DNA from: Methanosarcinaceae archaeon
GTDB lineage: Archaea; Halobacteriota; Methanosarcinia; Methanosarcinales; Methanosarcinaceae
DNA length: 9,003 nt
Assembly: GCA_030655675.1 (NCBI GenBank)
Contig: JAUSPM010000185.1
Span: forward strand, 1 to 9,003
Reading direction: 5' to 3'
Below are positions 1 to 6,350 of this stretch, in pieces. Every line of letters begins with the position of its first letter. The first letter of the stretch is position 1. The translations under genes and the position numbers were made by a program. The notes beneath the pieces were generated by a model. That model was not told the origin of the DNA. It saw only the letters and a program-made list of their open reading frames with translations, and searched no databases.

Positions 1-68
1 GTAGGTGACAAGATACATTTTTTTGTTGCTCTTGCAATAAGGGGTATATACGAACAAATACATAGGAT

Positions 69-593
69 TTACTCCCCAATCAACATCTCCAAATACGAAA
101 CCCGTATCGAATCCTCTTGCCAAATCTCCAATCTTTCCAAAAACCCAAATACGCGCGTTCTGTGTTCATCCACATCCGATTCCGACTCCACAATAGTCTC
201 GACCTCAATGAACTCCCCAAGCCCATCAATCGAATCAAGACATATCACAAGGTTTTCAAACTCAAAGACATCGCGCGTTTTCTTGACAACTCCCGACTCA
301 ACAAAACCGAGTGAAAGCAGGATATTGCGCATGATCGCAGCATCAACATCTGTCTCGAACTCCTCGCGTGTCTTGGAAACGGCATCAAGTTTCTTACCTT
401 TGTATGTAAGAACCGCGCGATCGTTGACGATACGTATCCGTAGTGCCTCATCAGTAATTGAAAAATCACGGTGTGGCGCGTTATAATAAGTATCACAATG
501 GTGCTCCATACCAATTGCACGCGCACCGATCTCATTGAGCAGATACTTTATCCGCTCATGGTTGGCGCGTGCTTTAACCTCTATTTCTATCAT
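69..593 (-). CDS. cyaB: CYTH-domain protein (CyaB / class IV adenylate cyclase-like, possibly a triphosphatase)
   Basis: The 174-residue product has the hallmarks of the CYTH superfamily: the N-terminal ExExK signature (E3, E5, K7) that binds metal and triphosphate, the DTYYNAP segment at 34-40, basic strands LRIRI (51-55) and LTYKGKK (62-68), KKTRD at 104-108, and the acidic LDSIDGLGEFIEVE region at 119-132. The length is normal for the CyaB branch. Characterised CYTH enzymes act on triphosphates (class IV adenylate cyclase, thiamine triphosphatase, inorganic triphosphatase); the substrate of archaeal members is not settled, so the cyclase label is only a family name. The ATG directly follows the TAG of the DUF35 gene, in the same frame and without a clear ribosome site, so translation is probably coupled to the gene before it. 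It is the last visible gene of the mevalonate-entry operon. No clear terminator is visible in bases 1-68. Confidence 0.88.
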   Translation of the reverse strand: MIEIEVKARANHERIKYLLNEIGARAIGMEHHCDTYYNAPHRDFSITDEALRIRIVNDRAVLTYKGKKLDAVSKTREEFETDVDAAIMRNILLSLGFVESGVVKKTRDVFEFENLVICLDSIDGLGEFIEVETIVESESDVDEHRTRVFGFLERLEIWQEDSIRVSYLEMLIGE

Positions 594-983
594 CTATGCA
601 GGTATGAATTTGGTACCGTAATATATCATACCCCTATCGCTGCCCTCTCCGAGTTTCCTGAAAACAGGTTTAACTCTCATTCCGATGCTCATCTCCTCGG
701 ATTTAGCTACGATTTGGCTTGTAAGACTTGGTCCCTCATCCAGTTTCACAATTGCAAGCACATAAGGGGTTTGGTGTTCAAACCCTTCGGCTGCCGTATG
801 AATAATGGTATAGGTAACGATCTCTCCACCACCACCGAACTTATATGGTTCAAGTTTACCATCTCGCCTGCATGTAGGGCACATGTTTCGTGGAGGATAG
901 TAATACTCGTCACATTCACTGCAATGTGTCCCGATCAGGTTGTACCTGTTGACCTGCTTTCTCCAGAATCTTGAAACTGACAT
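594..983 (-). CDS. DUF35 zinc-ribbon/OB-fold protein, scaffold of the thiolase/HMG-CoA synthase complex
   Basis: The 129-residue protein has a four-cysteine rubredoxin-like zinc ribbon (C21-x2-C24 and C35-x2-C38) followed by a small OB-fold, the DUF35 layout. In the methanogen thiolase/HMG-CoA synthase complex described structurally, a DUF35 protein bridges the two enzymes and the acetoacetyl-CoA intermediate is passed through a shared CoA site. Its position directly after both enzyme genes supports the same role here. The ATG at 983 is preceded by AGGTGAT (994-988), which overlaps the thiolase TGA stop, so the genes are translationally coupled. The stop is an amber TAG (596-594) that abuts the next ATG in frame, which is unusual and discussed in the findings. 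Confidence 0.93.
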   Translation of the reverse strand: MSVSRFWRKQVNRYNLIGTHCSECDEYYYPPRNMCPTCRRDGKLEPYKFGGGGEIVTYTIIHTAAEGFEHQTPYVLAIVKLDEGPSLTSQIVAKSEEMSIGMRVKPVFRKLGEGSDRGMIYYGTKFIPA

Positions 984-987
984 TTAT

Positions 988-994
988 ATCACCT
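988..994 (-). promoter_or_regulatory. Ribosome binding site of the DUF35 gene
   Basis: AGGTGAT on the minus strand lies 4 nt before the ATG at 983. It contains the TGA stop of the thiolase gene (991-989), so one ribosome site spans the gene junction. Confidence 0.75.
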
Positions 995-2161
995 GTTCCT
1001 CGAAAGAATATGTATCACAGCCGTTGCACCGGATCCGCCCACATTATGGGTCATTCCGATCTCTGCCCCGTCAACCTGCCGCTTACCTGCCTCACCGCGC
1101 AGTTGCAAGGTGACCTCAACAGCCTGTTTGATACCTGTCGCACCGACCGGATGTCCGCATGCTTTCAGTCCACCAGATGTATTCACAGGAATTCGTCCGC
1201 CGATCGCAGTCTCTCCTTCCTGTGTTACTTTGCCGCCTTGTCCTTTCTTTGCAAATCCGAGATCTTCGATAGCACATATCTCTGCAATTGTAAAGCAGTC
1301 ATGTACCTCGACAAGATCAATGTCCTTTGGTGTAAGTTTTGCCATTTGATACGCTTTTTTCGCTGCAAACACAGTCGCGTCCAGTGTAGTTATATCACGA
1401 CGGTCATGCAATGCGATGGTATCACTTGCCTGTGCGGTCGCTTTTATGTAGATCGGAGTGTCCGTATATTCATGTGCAATGTCCGCAGGTGCCAGAACAA
1501 GTGCTGAAGCACCGTCGGATATCGGAGAACAATCAAAAATGTGCAATGGGTCAGCCACCATAATGGATCTCAACACCGCGTCCACACTTATCTTGTTCTT
1601 GTACTGGGCGATGGGGTTCATTGAACCGTTAAAGTGATTCTTGACAGCCACCTCTGCGAGTTGCTCGCTTGTGGTCCCGTACTTATCCATATGCATCTTT
1701 GCGATCATTGCATACAGGCCTGGGAACGTCGCACCCATGATGCCTTCCCATTCACGGTCAGCCGCTGCAGCCAGAGCAGTTGATGCGCTTGATGCAGATA
1801 TGTCTGTCATCTTCTCAACACCTGCTGCAACAACAATATCCTCATATCCGGATGCAACCGCCAGTATACCCTGACGAAGTGCCAGTCCACCGGAAGCACA
1901 TGCAGCCTCGACACGCGTTGCCGGTACATGAAGGTTTCTTGCAAGCCCTGAATAATCAGCGATCAATGCACCCACATGTTCCTGGTCAACGAATTGGCCA
2001 CTGCTCATGTTCCCGACATACATGCTACCGATATCCTCTCCGGCAACACCCGCGTCTTTAAGTGCTCCAACACCTGCTTCTACAAAGATGTCCCTCAATG
2101 ACTTCTCCCACATCTCACCAAAATTCGTGTTTTTTACTCCAATAATTGCTACTTCTCTCAT
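989..2161 (-). CDS. Acetyl-CoA C-acetyltransferase (acetoacetyl-CoA thiolase, archaeal SCP2-like type)
   Basis: The 390-residue enzyme condenses two acetyl-CoA to acetoacetyl-CoA, the first step of the mevalonate pathway in the cytoplasm. Visible signatures are the nucleophilic cysteine C88 in VEAACASGG, the VHDCFT motif with H287, the GLKACGHPVGATG block with H337, and a C-terminal NVGGSGA in place of the CxG cysteine loop of bacterial biosynthetic thiolases; this marks the archaeal/SCP2-like branch. In-frame GTG (2170) and TTG (2167) lie upstream, but the ATG at 2161 is chosen: AAGGTG (2173-2168) sits 6 nt before it, and MREVAIIG is a typical family start. The gene lies between HMG-CoA synthase and the DUF35 gene with almost no spacing, which fits co-assembly of the three products. 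Confidence 0.95.
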   Translation of the reverse strand: MREVAIIGVKNTNFGEMWEKSLRDIFVEAGVGALKDAGVAGEDIGSMYVGNMSSGQFVDQEHVGALIADYSGLARNLHVPATRVEAACASGGLALRQGILAVASGYEDIVVAAGVEKMTDISASSASTALAAAADREWEGIMGATFPGLYAMIAKMHMDKYGTTSEQLAEVAVKNHFNGSMNPIAQYKNKISVDAVLRSIMVADPLHIFDCSPISDGASALVLAPADIAHEYTDTPIYIKATAQASDTIALHDRRDITTLDATVFAAKKAYQMAKLTPKDIDLVEVHDCFTIAEICAIEDLGFAKKGQGGKVTQEGETAIGGRIPVNTSGGLKACGHPVGATGIKQAVEVTLQLRGEAGKRQVDGAEIGMTHNVGGSGATAVIHILSRNR

Positions 2162-2167
2162 GATCAA

Positions 2168-2173
2168 CACCTT
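2168..2173 (-). promoter_or_regulatory. Ribosome binding site that sets the thiolase start
   Basis: AAGGTG on the minus strand overlaps the TAA stop of the HMG-CoA synthase gene (2174-2172) and ends 6 nt before the ATG at 2161. The in-frame GTG at 2170 lies inside this site, so it is unlikely to be the start. Confidence 0.7.
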
Positions 2174-3221
2174 ATGCGAGTTTTATCTTGCCTTTATGCT
2201 TGGCATACATTGCATAATCCATGTATATCGGATCCTTCAACAAGTCTTCCACAGTCGGAGCACCATTTCGTATCTCCTCGATCCTATCTGTGACAGTAAT
2301 GCTGAATGCATCACCACCCGCACCGGATCCAAAGGCAGTGGCAAATATCCTGTCACCGGGTTTTGCCTGATCAAGTGTTGCTGCGATTCCCATCATGCAT
2401 GAAGCTGAGTATGTATTACCAAGTCTTGGTACAACCAATCCCGGTTTTATCTGTTCTTTGCTGAATCCCAGCATTTTTGCAACACGTGTCGGGAATTTTC
2501 CGTTTGGCTGGTGGAATACTGCATAATCGTAATCAGAGGGTTTTGTACCAATCTTTTCCATAAGTCCGTTCGCAGCACTTGTCACGTGTTTGAAATAACC
2601 CGGCTCACCTGTGAATCGACCGCCGTGTTCAGGATAGGGCATTCCTTCCCTTCTCCAAAAATCAGGAATATCTGTTGTAAATGAATAAGTGTCTTCAATG
2701 ATCGCTGCAAGTTCGGATTTCTTCTTACCTATAAGATAAGCAACTCCACCGGCTGCCGCAGTATATTCAAGTGCATCACCAGGTGCGCCCTGTGAAACAT
2801 CTGCACCAATTGCAAGACCAAGATCAACCATATCCGATCCTACAAGACCCATACATGCCTGGATCGCTGCAGTACCTGCCTTACATGCGAATTCAAAATC
2901 CGCAGCAGTCATCACAGGAGTAGCACCAATGGCCTCGGCAACGATCGTACTTGTAGGTTTAACTGCATAAGGATGACTTTCCGATCCCGTGTACACTGCA
3001 CCGATACGTTGCGGATCAATACCGCATCGCACAATCGCAGACCTTGCGGCTTCCACTGCTATGGTCGCTGTATCCTCATCAAGGTCTGGCACCGATTTTT
3101 CGTTAACCATTAGACCTGCTATGAGAATGTCTGCATCATCGCCCCAAACACGGGCGATGTCTTCTACCTTTATTCTGTATCTTGGAATATAGGCGCCGTA
3201 TGATACAATACCAACACTCAT
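2172..3221 (-). CDS. mvaS: Hydroxymethylglutaryl-CoA synthase (archaeal type)
   Basis: The 349-residue enzyme condenses acetyl-CoA with acetoacetyl-CoA to HMG-CoA, the committed entry into mevalonate and archaeal ether-lipid synthesis. The catalytic triad can be placed: E81 in GSESHPYAVKPT, nucleophile C113 in FEFACKAGTAA, and H237 in AVFHQPNGKFP. The length matches archaeal HMG-CoA synthases. An in-frame GTG (3230) and ATG (3227) lie upstream, but the ATG at 3221 is preferred: AGGTGAT (3232-3226) precedes it and MSVGIVSYGAYIPRYRI is the usual archaeal N-terminus. The stop codon overlaps the thiolase ribosome site. Upstream is a 57-bp A/T-rich gap to the regulator gene, with a dyad and an (ATT)6 tract, so the gene may have its own promoter and also be reached by read-through from the regulator. 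Confidence 0.97.
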   Translation of the reverse strand: MSVGIVSYGAYIPRYRIKVEDIARVWGDDADILIAGLMVNEKSVPDLDEDTATIAVEAARSAIVRCGIDPQRIGAVYTGSESHPYAVKPTSTIVAEAIGATPVMTAADFEFACKAGTAAIQACMGLVGSDMVDLGLAIGADVSQGAPGDALEYTAAAGGVAYLIGKKKSELAAIIEDTYSFTTDIPDFWRREGMPYPEHGGRFTGEPGYFKHVTSAANGLMEKIGTKPSDYDYAVFHQPNGKFPTRVAKMLGFSKEQIKPGLVVPRLGNTYSASCMMGIAATLDQAKPGDRIFATAFGSGAGGDAFSITVTDRIEEIRNGAPTVEDLLKDPIYMDYAMYAKHKGKIKLA

Positions 3222-3225
3222 TTTC

Positions 3226-3232
3226 ATCACCT
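3226..3232 (-). promoter_or_regulatory. Ribosome binding site that sets the mvaS start
   Basis: AGGTGAT on the minus strand, a strong match to the 16S anti-Shine-Dalgarno complement, lies 4 nt before the ATG at 3221. It includes the alternative GTG and ATG starts, which are therefore disfavoured. Confidence 0.7.
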
Positions 3233-3242
3233 ACTATAAAAT

Positions 3243-3263
3243 ATTATTAAAACTGTTAATAAT
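3243..3263. promoter_or_regulatory. Candidate operator: perfect 8-bp dyad upstream of mvaS
   Basis: ATTATTAA (3243-3250) and TTAATAAT (3256-3263) are exact inverted repeats around a 5-nt spacer, 22 bp before the mvaS ATG, where a TATA box or a repressor site would be expected. The neighbouring XRE-type regulator is an obvious candidate binder. The region is nearly all A/T, so a chance dyad is possible. Confidence 0.35.
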
Positions 3264-3279
3264 TATTATTATTATTATT
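3262..3279. repeat. (ATT)6 microsatellite between the regulator gene and mvaS
   Basis: Six perfect ATT units run up to the TGA stop of the regulator gene (minus strand 3281-3279) and share bases with the right arm of the adjacent dyad. Tracts like this can change length by slippage and so alter promoter spacing. Confidence 0.9.
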
Positions 3280-4013
3280 CAACTGAACTGTTTACTGTAT
3301 TTTTTCAGGTTTTCTATCAAAGTATCAAGGTCCATTGTGGTCGCAAGAAGCGGGATCCGATCGATCTCTGCCATCTTTTTTGCCATAGGATCAACTTCAC
3401 TCCCTCGCAGTCCGTGAATTATAACTGCACCGGGTTTTAGGTTTGTTACACGAATTGCCACCATCGGGGATTTGCCTGTGGACACTCTTGTAAAGATCAT
3501 CGCACGTTCTGTGCTCCAGCCGTAGAGATTTTGGAACTCATGCGATGAGAGTTCAGTGATTGCTTTTTTACTATCAACTACCGTAAAACCATACAATGGT
3601 TTCTCAATTCCTTTATATACAGTATCAGCCTCGATCAAAGTTGCCAGTTTTGCAACCTGTATCGGATATGTATATTCGTATGTGGTGTACACGGCTTTTG
3701 ATGTGGTCGTAGTATAAAGCATACCTTCGTATGCATGTATCTTTTGACCGCCACGCTCAGAATCGATGTCCAACAATGCTTTAACGATCTTGCTCACGAT
3801 CATGGTGCCCGGAGATTTTCGTCTACCGCTTTCATAATCGCTTATGACAGATGGTGATACGCCCAGATAACCGGAGAGGTCGGTTTGTGCAATCTCAAAG
3901 TTCAACCTCCATTTTTTCAGTGTTTCGCCCGGTTTTTCGGACAGAGTTATCTCACCTGCCATCTTTTCAGATAATCGCTGGCGAATACTGTCGTGTGACT
4001 CGTTACCTGTCAT
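3279..4013 (-). CDS. XRE-type helix-turn-helix transcriptional regulator with C-terminal sensor-like domain
   Basis: The 244-residue protein has an XRE/Cro-type helix-turn-helix at about residues 30-84 (WRLNFEIAQTDLSGYLGVS then the recognition stretch SPSVISDYESGRR at 53-65). A larger C-terminal domain (about 95-240) resembles a family of predicted euryarchaeal regulators (COG1709-like, from memory). No membrane segment is visible. It lies immediately upstream of mvaS on the same strand with a 57-bp gap, so regulation of the mevalonate-entry operon is a reasonable inference, with the C-terminal domain sensing an unknown ligand. The ATG at 4013 fits a short leader after a strong TATA box at 4054-4043. 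The Cas4-like gene is transcribed divergently, so one site could control both. Confidence 0.88.
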   Translation of the reverse strand: MTGNESHDSIRQRLSEKMAGEITLSEKPGETLKKWRLNFEIAQTDLSGYLGVSPSVISDYESGRRKSPGTMIVSKIVKALLDIDSERGGQKIHAYEGMLYTTTTSKAVYTTYEYTYPIQVAKLATLIEADTVYKGIEKPLYGFTVVDSKKAITELSSHEFQNLYGWSTERAMIFTRVSTGKSPMVAIRVTNLKPGAVIIHGLRGSEVDPMAKKMAEIDRIPLLATTMDLDTLIENLKKYSKQFS

Positions 4014-4042
4014 ATTACATTTAGCATAGATGTGAGATTTGC

Positions 4043-4054
4043 ATATATATTTAA
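4043..4054 (-). promoter_or_regulatory. TATA-box promoter of the regulator gene
   Basis: TTAAATATATAT on the minus strand is a strong archaeal TATA element. Its centre is about 35 bp before the ATG at 4013, which predicts a transcript start near 4022 and a leader of roughly 9 nt. Confidence 0.6.
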
Positions 4055-4070
4055 CGAATGCGACTTCGTT
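4053..4070. promoter_or_regulatory. Candidate operator: AACGAA-N6-TTCGTT dyad
   Basis: AACGAA (4053-4058) and TTCGTT (4065-4070) form a perfect 6-bp inverted repeat that overlaps the BRE/TATA end of the regulator promoter. Binding there would block TFB/TBP, as expected for autoregulation. It also sits in the 135-bp divergent gap shared with the Cas4-like gene. Confidence 0.35.
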
Positions 4071-4116
4071 GTTTGCCGAAATGTGTTTCTACTTTAATTT
4101 CATTGAATATTCAATC

Positions 4117-4126
4117 TTTTATAATA
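4117..4126 (+). promoter_or_regulatory. TATA-box promoter of the Cas4-like gene
   Basis: TTTTATAATA is centred about 27 bp before the ATG at 4149. That is the usual TATA-to-start distance, so the predicted transcript begins at or within a base or two of the ATG and would be leaderless. Confidence 0.5.
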
Positions 4127-4148
4127 TGTCTGCTATCAACATTATAAT

Positions 4149-4988
4149 ATGCTTCGACAAAACAATGAAATAAAGATGAATGTTTCTGAACTTCTTATGT
4201 ATTTTAAATGTCCCAGACAGGTGTATTACTTGTATCGAGGGCATGAATTCATGCCTGATATATCATCTCAATATATTGAAAGTATGCTATTGAAAGAACT
4301 TGCCTTTGCCTATCCGGATGTTGTCAGTGTGTATTCGTCAAACGACGTGGGTATGGTTGAGAGTGTTGTCGAAAACCTTGAAACTGAACTTTGTCGTGTT
4401 TATGACAATATTGAACTTATCCACCCGGGTGAACTTGAAGGAGCATCTCCGGAAATGATGGATGATGCAAGATTAGCAGTTTCGGAATGTATCAAAGAGA
4501 TTGGCACCAATCTTGCATCAGCCATCAATGAACATGGAAAAGAGGAGTTGCTCAGTTGTATAGATCCTGTAAAAACAGACCCCATACTATATTCTAAGCG
4601 CATTGGATTATCGGGTATGCCTTCCAAACTTATCTGTTATGATGGGAATGTTGTTCCATCGGTCATTAAAACCGGAAAACATCCGGAAAACGGCGTGTGG
4701 AATAATGATCGGTTACATGTAGCAGCACTTGCAATGCTTGTTGAAGAGGAATACGGAAAAACCGTTGAATATGGTTTTGTAGAGTATGCAAGATACGGCA
4801 TTGTCAGAAAGGTTATTGTTCGGGCTAATGACAGGCGTCAGATATTGAAGATTGGGAATCGTGTGAAAAAGATCAAAGACGGTACAATGCCTGATAAAAA
4901 AGAAGGACCTCTTTGCGAGTATTGCAATTATTCGGAAATGTGTGGTGCATGTAGTGCGAAAGTGTCGCTTGCATCCAGGTTTTTTTGA
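4149..4988 (+). CDS. Orphan Cas4-like (DUF83, RecB-fold) iron-sulfur protein, probably nuclease-degenerate
   Basis: The 279-residue protein has the Cas4/DUF83 plan: a cysteine near the N-terminus in YFKCPRQVYY (C21), a RecB-like core at about 145-225, and a C-terminal cysteine cluster C256-x2-C259-x5-C265, with C268 nearby, that would hold a [4Fe-4S] cluster together with C21. The PD-(D/E)xK residues look eroded. The GxxD aspartate appears as S159 in GMPSKL, the acidic residue of ExK appears as V172 in VIKTGK, and the usual Q of the downstream motif is H190 in DRLHVAAL; only K174 is clear. No cas1, cas2 or effector gene is nearby, so a CRISPR adaptation role is not supported; DNA binding or repair is possible. 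An ATG at 4176 is a second start option, but TATA spacing favours 4149. The divergent neighbour is the regulator gene. Confidence 0.82.
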   Translation: MLRQNNEIKMNVSELLMYFKCPRQVYYLYRGHEFMPDISSQYIESMLLKELAFAYPDVVSVYSSNDVGMVESVVENLETELCRVYDNIELIHPGELEGASPEMMDDARLAVSECIKEIGTNLASAINEHGKEELLSCIDPVKTDPILYSKRIGLSGMPSKLICYDGNVVPSVIKTGKHPENGVWNNDRLHVAALAMLVEEEYGKTVEYGFVEYARYGIVRKVIVRANDRRQILKIGNRVKKIKDGTMPDKKEGPLCEYCNYSEMCGACSAKVSLASRFF

Positions 4989-5000
4989 AACGGGGCAAGC

Positions 5001-5026
5001 AGGTTTAATCGAAAAATTTTAAACCT
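5001..5026 (+). terminator. 8-bp hairpin between the Cas4-like gene and thrC
   Basis: AGGTTTAA (5001-5008) pairs exactly with TTAAACCT (5019-5026) around a 10-nt loop, 13 bases after the TGA of the Cas4-like gene. A T-run (4981-4986) lies just before the stop. It may end the upstream transcript, or, lying just upstream of the thrC TATA region, act as a protein-binding dyad. It lacks a following U-tract, so a classical terminator role is uncertain. Confidence 0.4.
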
Positions 5027-5043
5027 ATTGCATCCAATCTATG

Positions 5044-5060
5044 TTTATATTATATTTATA
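5044..5060 (+). promoter_or_regulatory. TATA-box region of thrC
   Basis: An uninterrupted A/T segment contains TTTATAT (5044-5050) and TATTTATA (5053-5060). The first would place the transcript start near 5074, leaving about 20 nt of leader that includes the ribosome site at 5082-5086. Confidence 0.55.
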
Positions 5061-5081
5061 CTTGTAATTATGTTTGTATTT

Positions 5082-5086
5082 GGGAG
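5082..5086 (+). promoter_or_regulatory. Ribosome binding site that sets the thrC GTG start
   Basis: GGGAG lies 8 nt before the GTG at 5095. The in-frame TTG at 5074 lies before this site and near the predicted transcript start, so GTG is the better start. Confidence 0.6.
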
Positions 5087-5094
5087 ATGAGAAC

Positions 5095-6249
5095 GTGTAT
5101 GTCAAATATTTCCGTTGTTTTGGGTGTGATGAAACGTATCTGCCGGATGAAATTGAATCACTTCCAATAATGCGATGTCAGAAATGTGGCTCTGCACTTG
5201 ATGCTGAATATGATTACGATTCAATCCGAAAAGAGATAATTTCCGACAATTTCAGGCGTGATACACCGACTCACTGGAAATATTGGCCTTTCCTGCCGGT
5301 ATCTGACCTATCAGCCCTTGTTACAATGGGGGAGGGTGCAACACCGCTTCTTGAGCATCATGCAATCACCCGATCGATTGGAGCCGCACACCTGCACTTC
5401 AAGTACGAGGCACAAAATCCGACTGGTTCTTTCAAAGACCGCGGCTCGTCCCTTGAGATAACAAAGGCTCTTGAACTTGGAAAAAAGAAGGTAGTTGTGG
5501 CATCCACAGGCAACATGGGTTCTTCGATCGCAGCGTATGCGGCTTTTTCAAACATGGAATGCGTTGTTTTTGTTGCAGATGTTGCGGCTGATGTAAAGGT
5601 TGCGCAGATGCGGGCATATGGTGCGGATGTGCGCATGGTTAACGGTGATTATCGCATTGCCATGAAAGAAGCAGAGGATCATGCCCGTAATAACAATGAT
5701 TCGTTCCTGACAGGCGATTATCCATGGCGTTGTGAGGGTACGAAAACGGTTGGGTTTGAGATACTTGACCAGTTGTACTGGAAAGTGCCTGATTACGTGA
5801 TAGCGCCGATCGGTAATGGTACACTGCTATGGAGTTTGTATGAAGCATTCCGCGATATAGTTGGTGTTGGTATGACAGAGCGCATTCCGCGTATAATCGG
5901 AGTTCAGGCAGAAGGTTGCAATTGTGTTGTACAGGCGTGGACGGATGGCGCGCAGTCGATCGAATCTATTGATAACCCAAAGACCGTTGCAACTGCGATC
6001 GCTTGTGGAGATCCAATTGATGGTCTTGCTGCACTTCGGGCTATGAGGGAATCGGACGGTCTGGGTGTGAGTGTCAGTGATGATGAGATCCTTGCGGCAA
6101 GGAATTATCTTGCAAGACATGGGATACTTGTTGAGCCAAGCGGTGCTGTTTCGTATGCAGGTGCACGCAAGGTTAAAGATACTCTTATCGGCCAGAAAGT
6201 TGTATGTATTGCGACGGGGCATGGGCTTAAGGATATGAAGGGGTTGTGA
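5095..6249 (+). CDS. thrC: Threonine synthase (PLP-dependent, archaeal type with N-terminal zinc ribbon)
   Basis: The 384-residue enzyme (GTG start) converts O-phosphohomoserine to threonine. It opens with a zinc-ribbon cysteine pattern (C8-x2-C11, C28-x2-C31), as in archaeal threonine synthases. A fold-type II PLP core follows: the Schiff-base lysine K114 in NPTGSFKDRG, the substrate loop STGNMGS at 137-143, and the phosphate-binding PIGNGT at 238-243. The C-terminal VEPSGAVSYAG block is also typical. The Methanosarcinales paralogue cysteate synthase (coenzyme M pathway) is an alternative in this superfamily, but the SFKDRG and GNG motifs here are standard for threonine synthase, so that is less likely. 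A TTG at 5074 would add seven residues but lacks a ribosome site. The gene is probably monocistronic, with its own promoter and a T-rich end signal downstream. Confidence 0.9.
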   Translation: MYVKYFRCFGCDETYLPDEIESLPIMRCQKCGSALDAEYDYDSIRKEIISDNFRRDTPTHWKYWPFLPVSDLSALVTMGEGATPLLEHHAITRSIGAAHLHFKYEAQNPTGSFKDRGSSLEITKALELGKKKVVVASTGNMGSSIAAYAAFSNMECVVFVADVAADVKVAQMRAYGADVRMVNGDYRIAMKEAEDHARNNNDSFLTGDYPWRCEGTKTVGFEILDQLYWKVPDYVIAPIGNGTLLWSLYEAFRDIVGVGMTERIPRIIGVQAEGCNCVVQAWTDGAQSIESIDNPKTVATAIACGDPIDGLAALRAMRESDGLGVSVSDDEILAARNYLARHGILVEPSGAVSYAGARKVKDTLIGQKVVCIATGHGLKDMKGL

Positions 6250-6278
6250 GGATATGGTTGATGTTGATACAATTCTCG

Positions 6279-6297
6279 TTTTTGTTTTGTGGTTTTT
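6279..6297 (+). terminator. T-rich transcription terminator after thrC
   Basis: Three closely spaced T-runs (6279-6283, 6285-6288, 6293-6297) begin 30 bases after the thrC stop, the usual form of an archaeal intrinsic terminator. A GC-rich hairpin repeat follows at 6312-6325. Confidence 0.6.
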
Positions 6298-6312
6298 GGT
6301 CCCGAGGCAATC

Positions 6313-6332
6313 CGCCGCAGGCGGCACATTCC
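6313..6332 (+). repeat. GC-rich hairpin-forming dispersed repeat, copy 1
   Basis: CGCCGCAGGCGGCACATTCC is identical to bases 8543-8562. Its core GCCGC-AG-GCGGC is self-complementary and can fold into a tight hairpin. Weaker similarity continues through an ATGA and a CGTAGA block, to about 6354 here and 8588 in the other copy. The position, in an intergenic gap just after a T-rich gene end, is REP-like. Confidence 0.85.
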
Positions 6333-6350
6333 ATGATTACTAAGAAAACG

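Noticed and set aside
1..68. A terminator or small gene at the left edge
   Set aside because: Only a 4-bp TTGC/GCAA stem is present and the T-run lies on the wrong side and strand for ending the CYTH transcript; no start codon with a ribosome site was seen.
471..1507. Long plus-strand frames opposite the DUF35 and thiolase genes
   Set aside because: They are antisense to well-supported genes with catalytic motifs, have no ribosome site or family resemblance, and are cysteine-rich in a way expected from complement-strand reading.
4149..4988. A CRISPR-Cas locus around the Cas4-like gene
   Set aside because: No cas1, cas2, effector gene or repeat array is present near it; both neighbours are housekeeping-type genes.
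5095..6249. Cysteate synthase (coenzyme M pathway) instead of threonine synthase
   Set aside because: The NPTGSFKDRG, STGN and PIGNGT motifs and the zinc-ribbon start are standard for threonine synthase; cysteate synthase, as I remember it, departs from these motifs around the PLP lysine.
5827..6327. Minus-strand frame of about 166 codons opposite the 3' end of thrC
   Set aside because: It overlaps conserved threonine synthase sequence, shows no recognisable domain, and would start inside the GC-rich repeat region.
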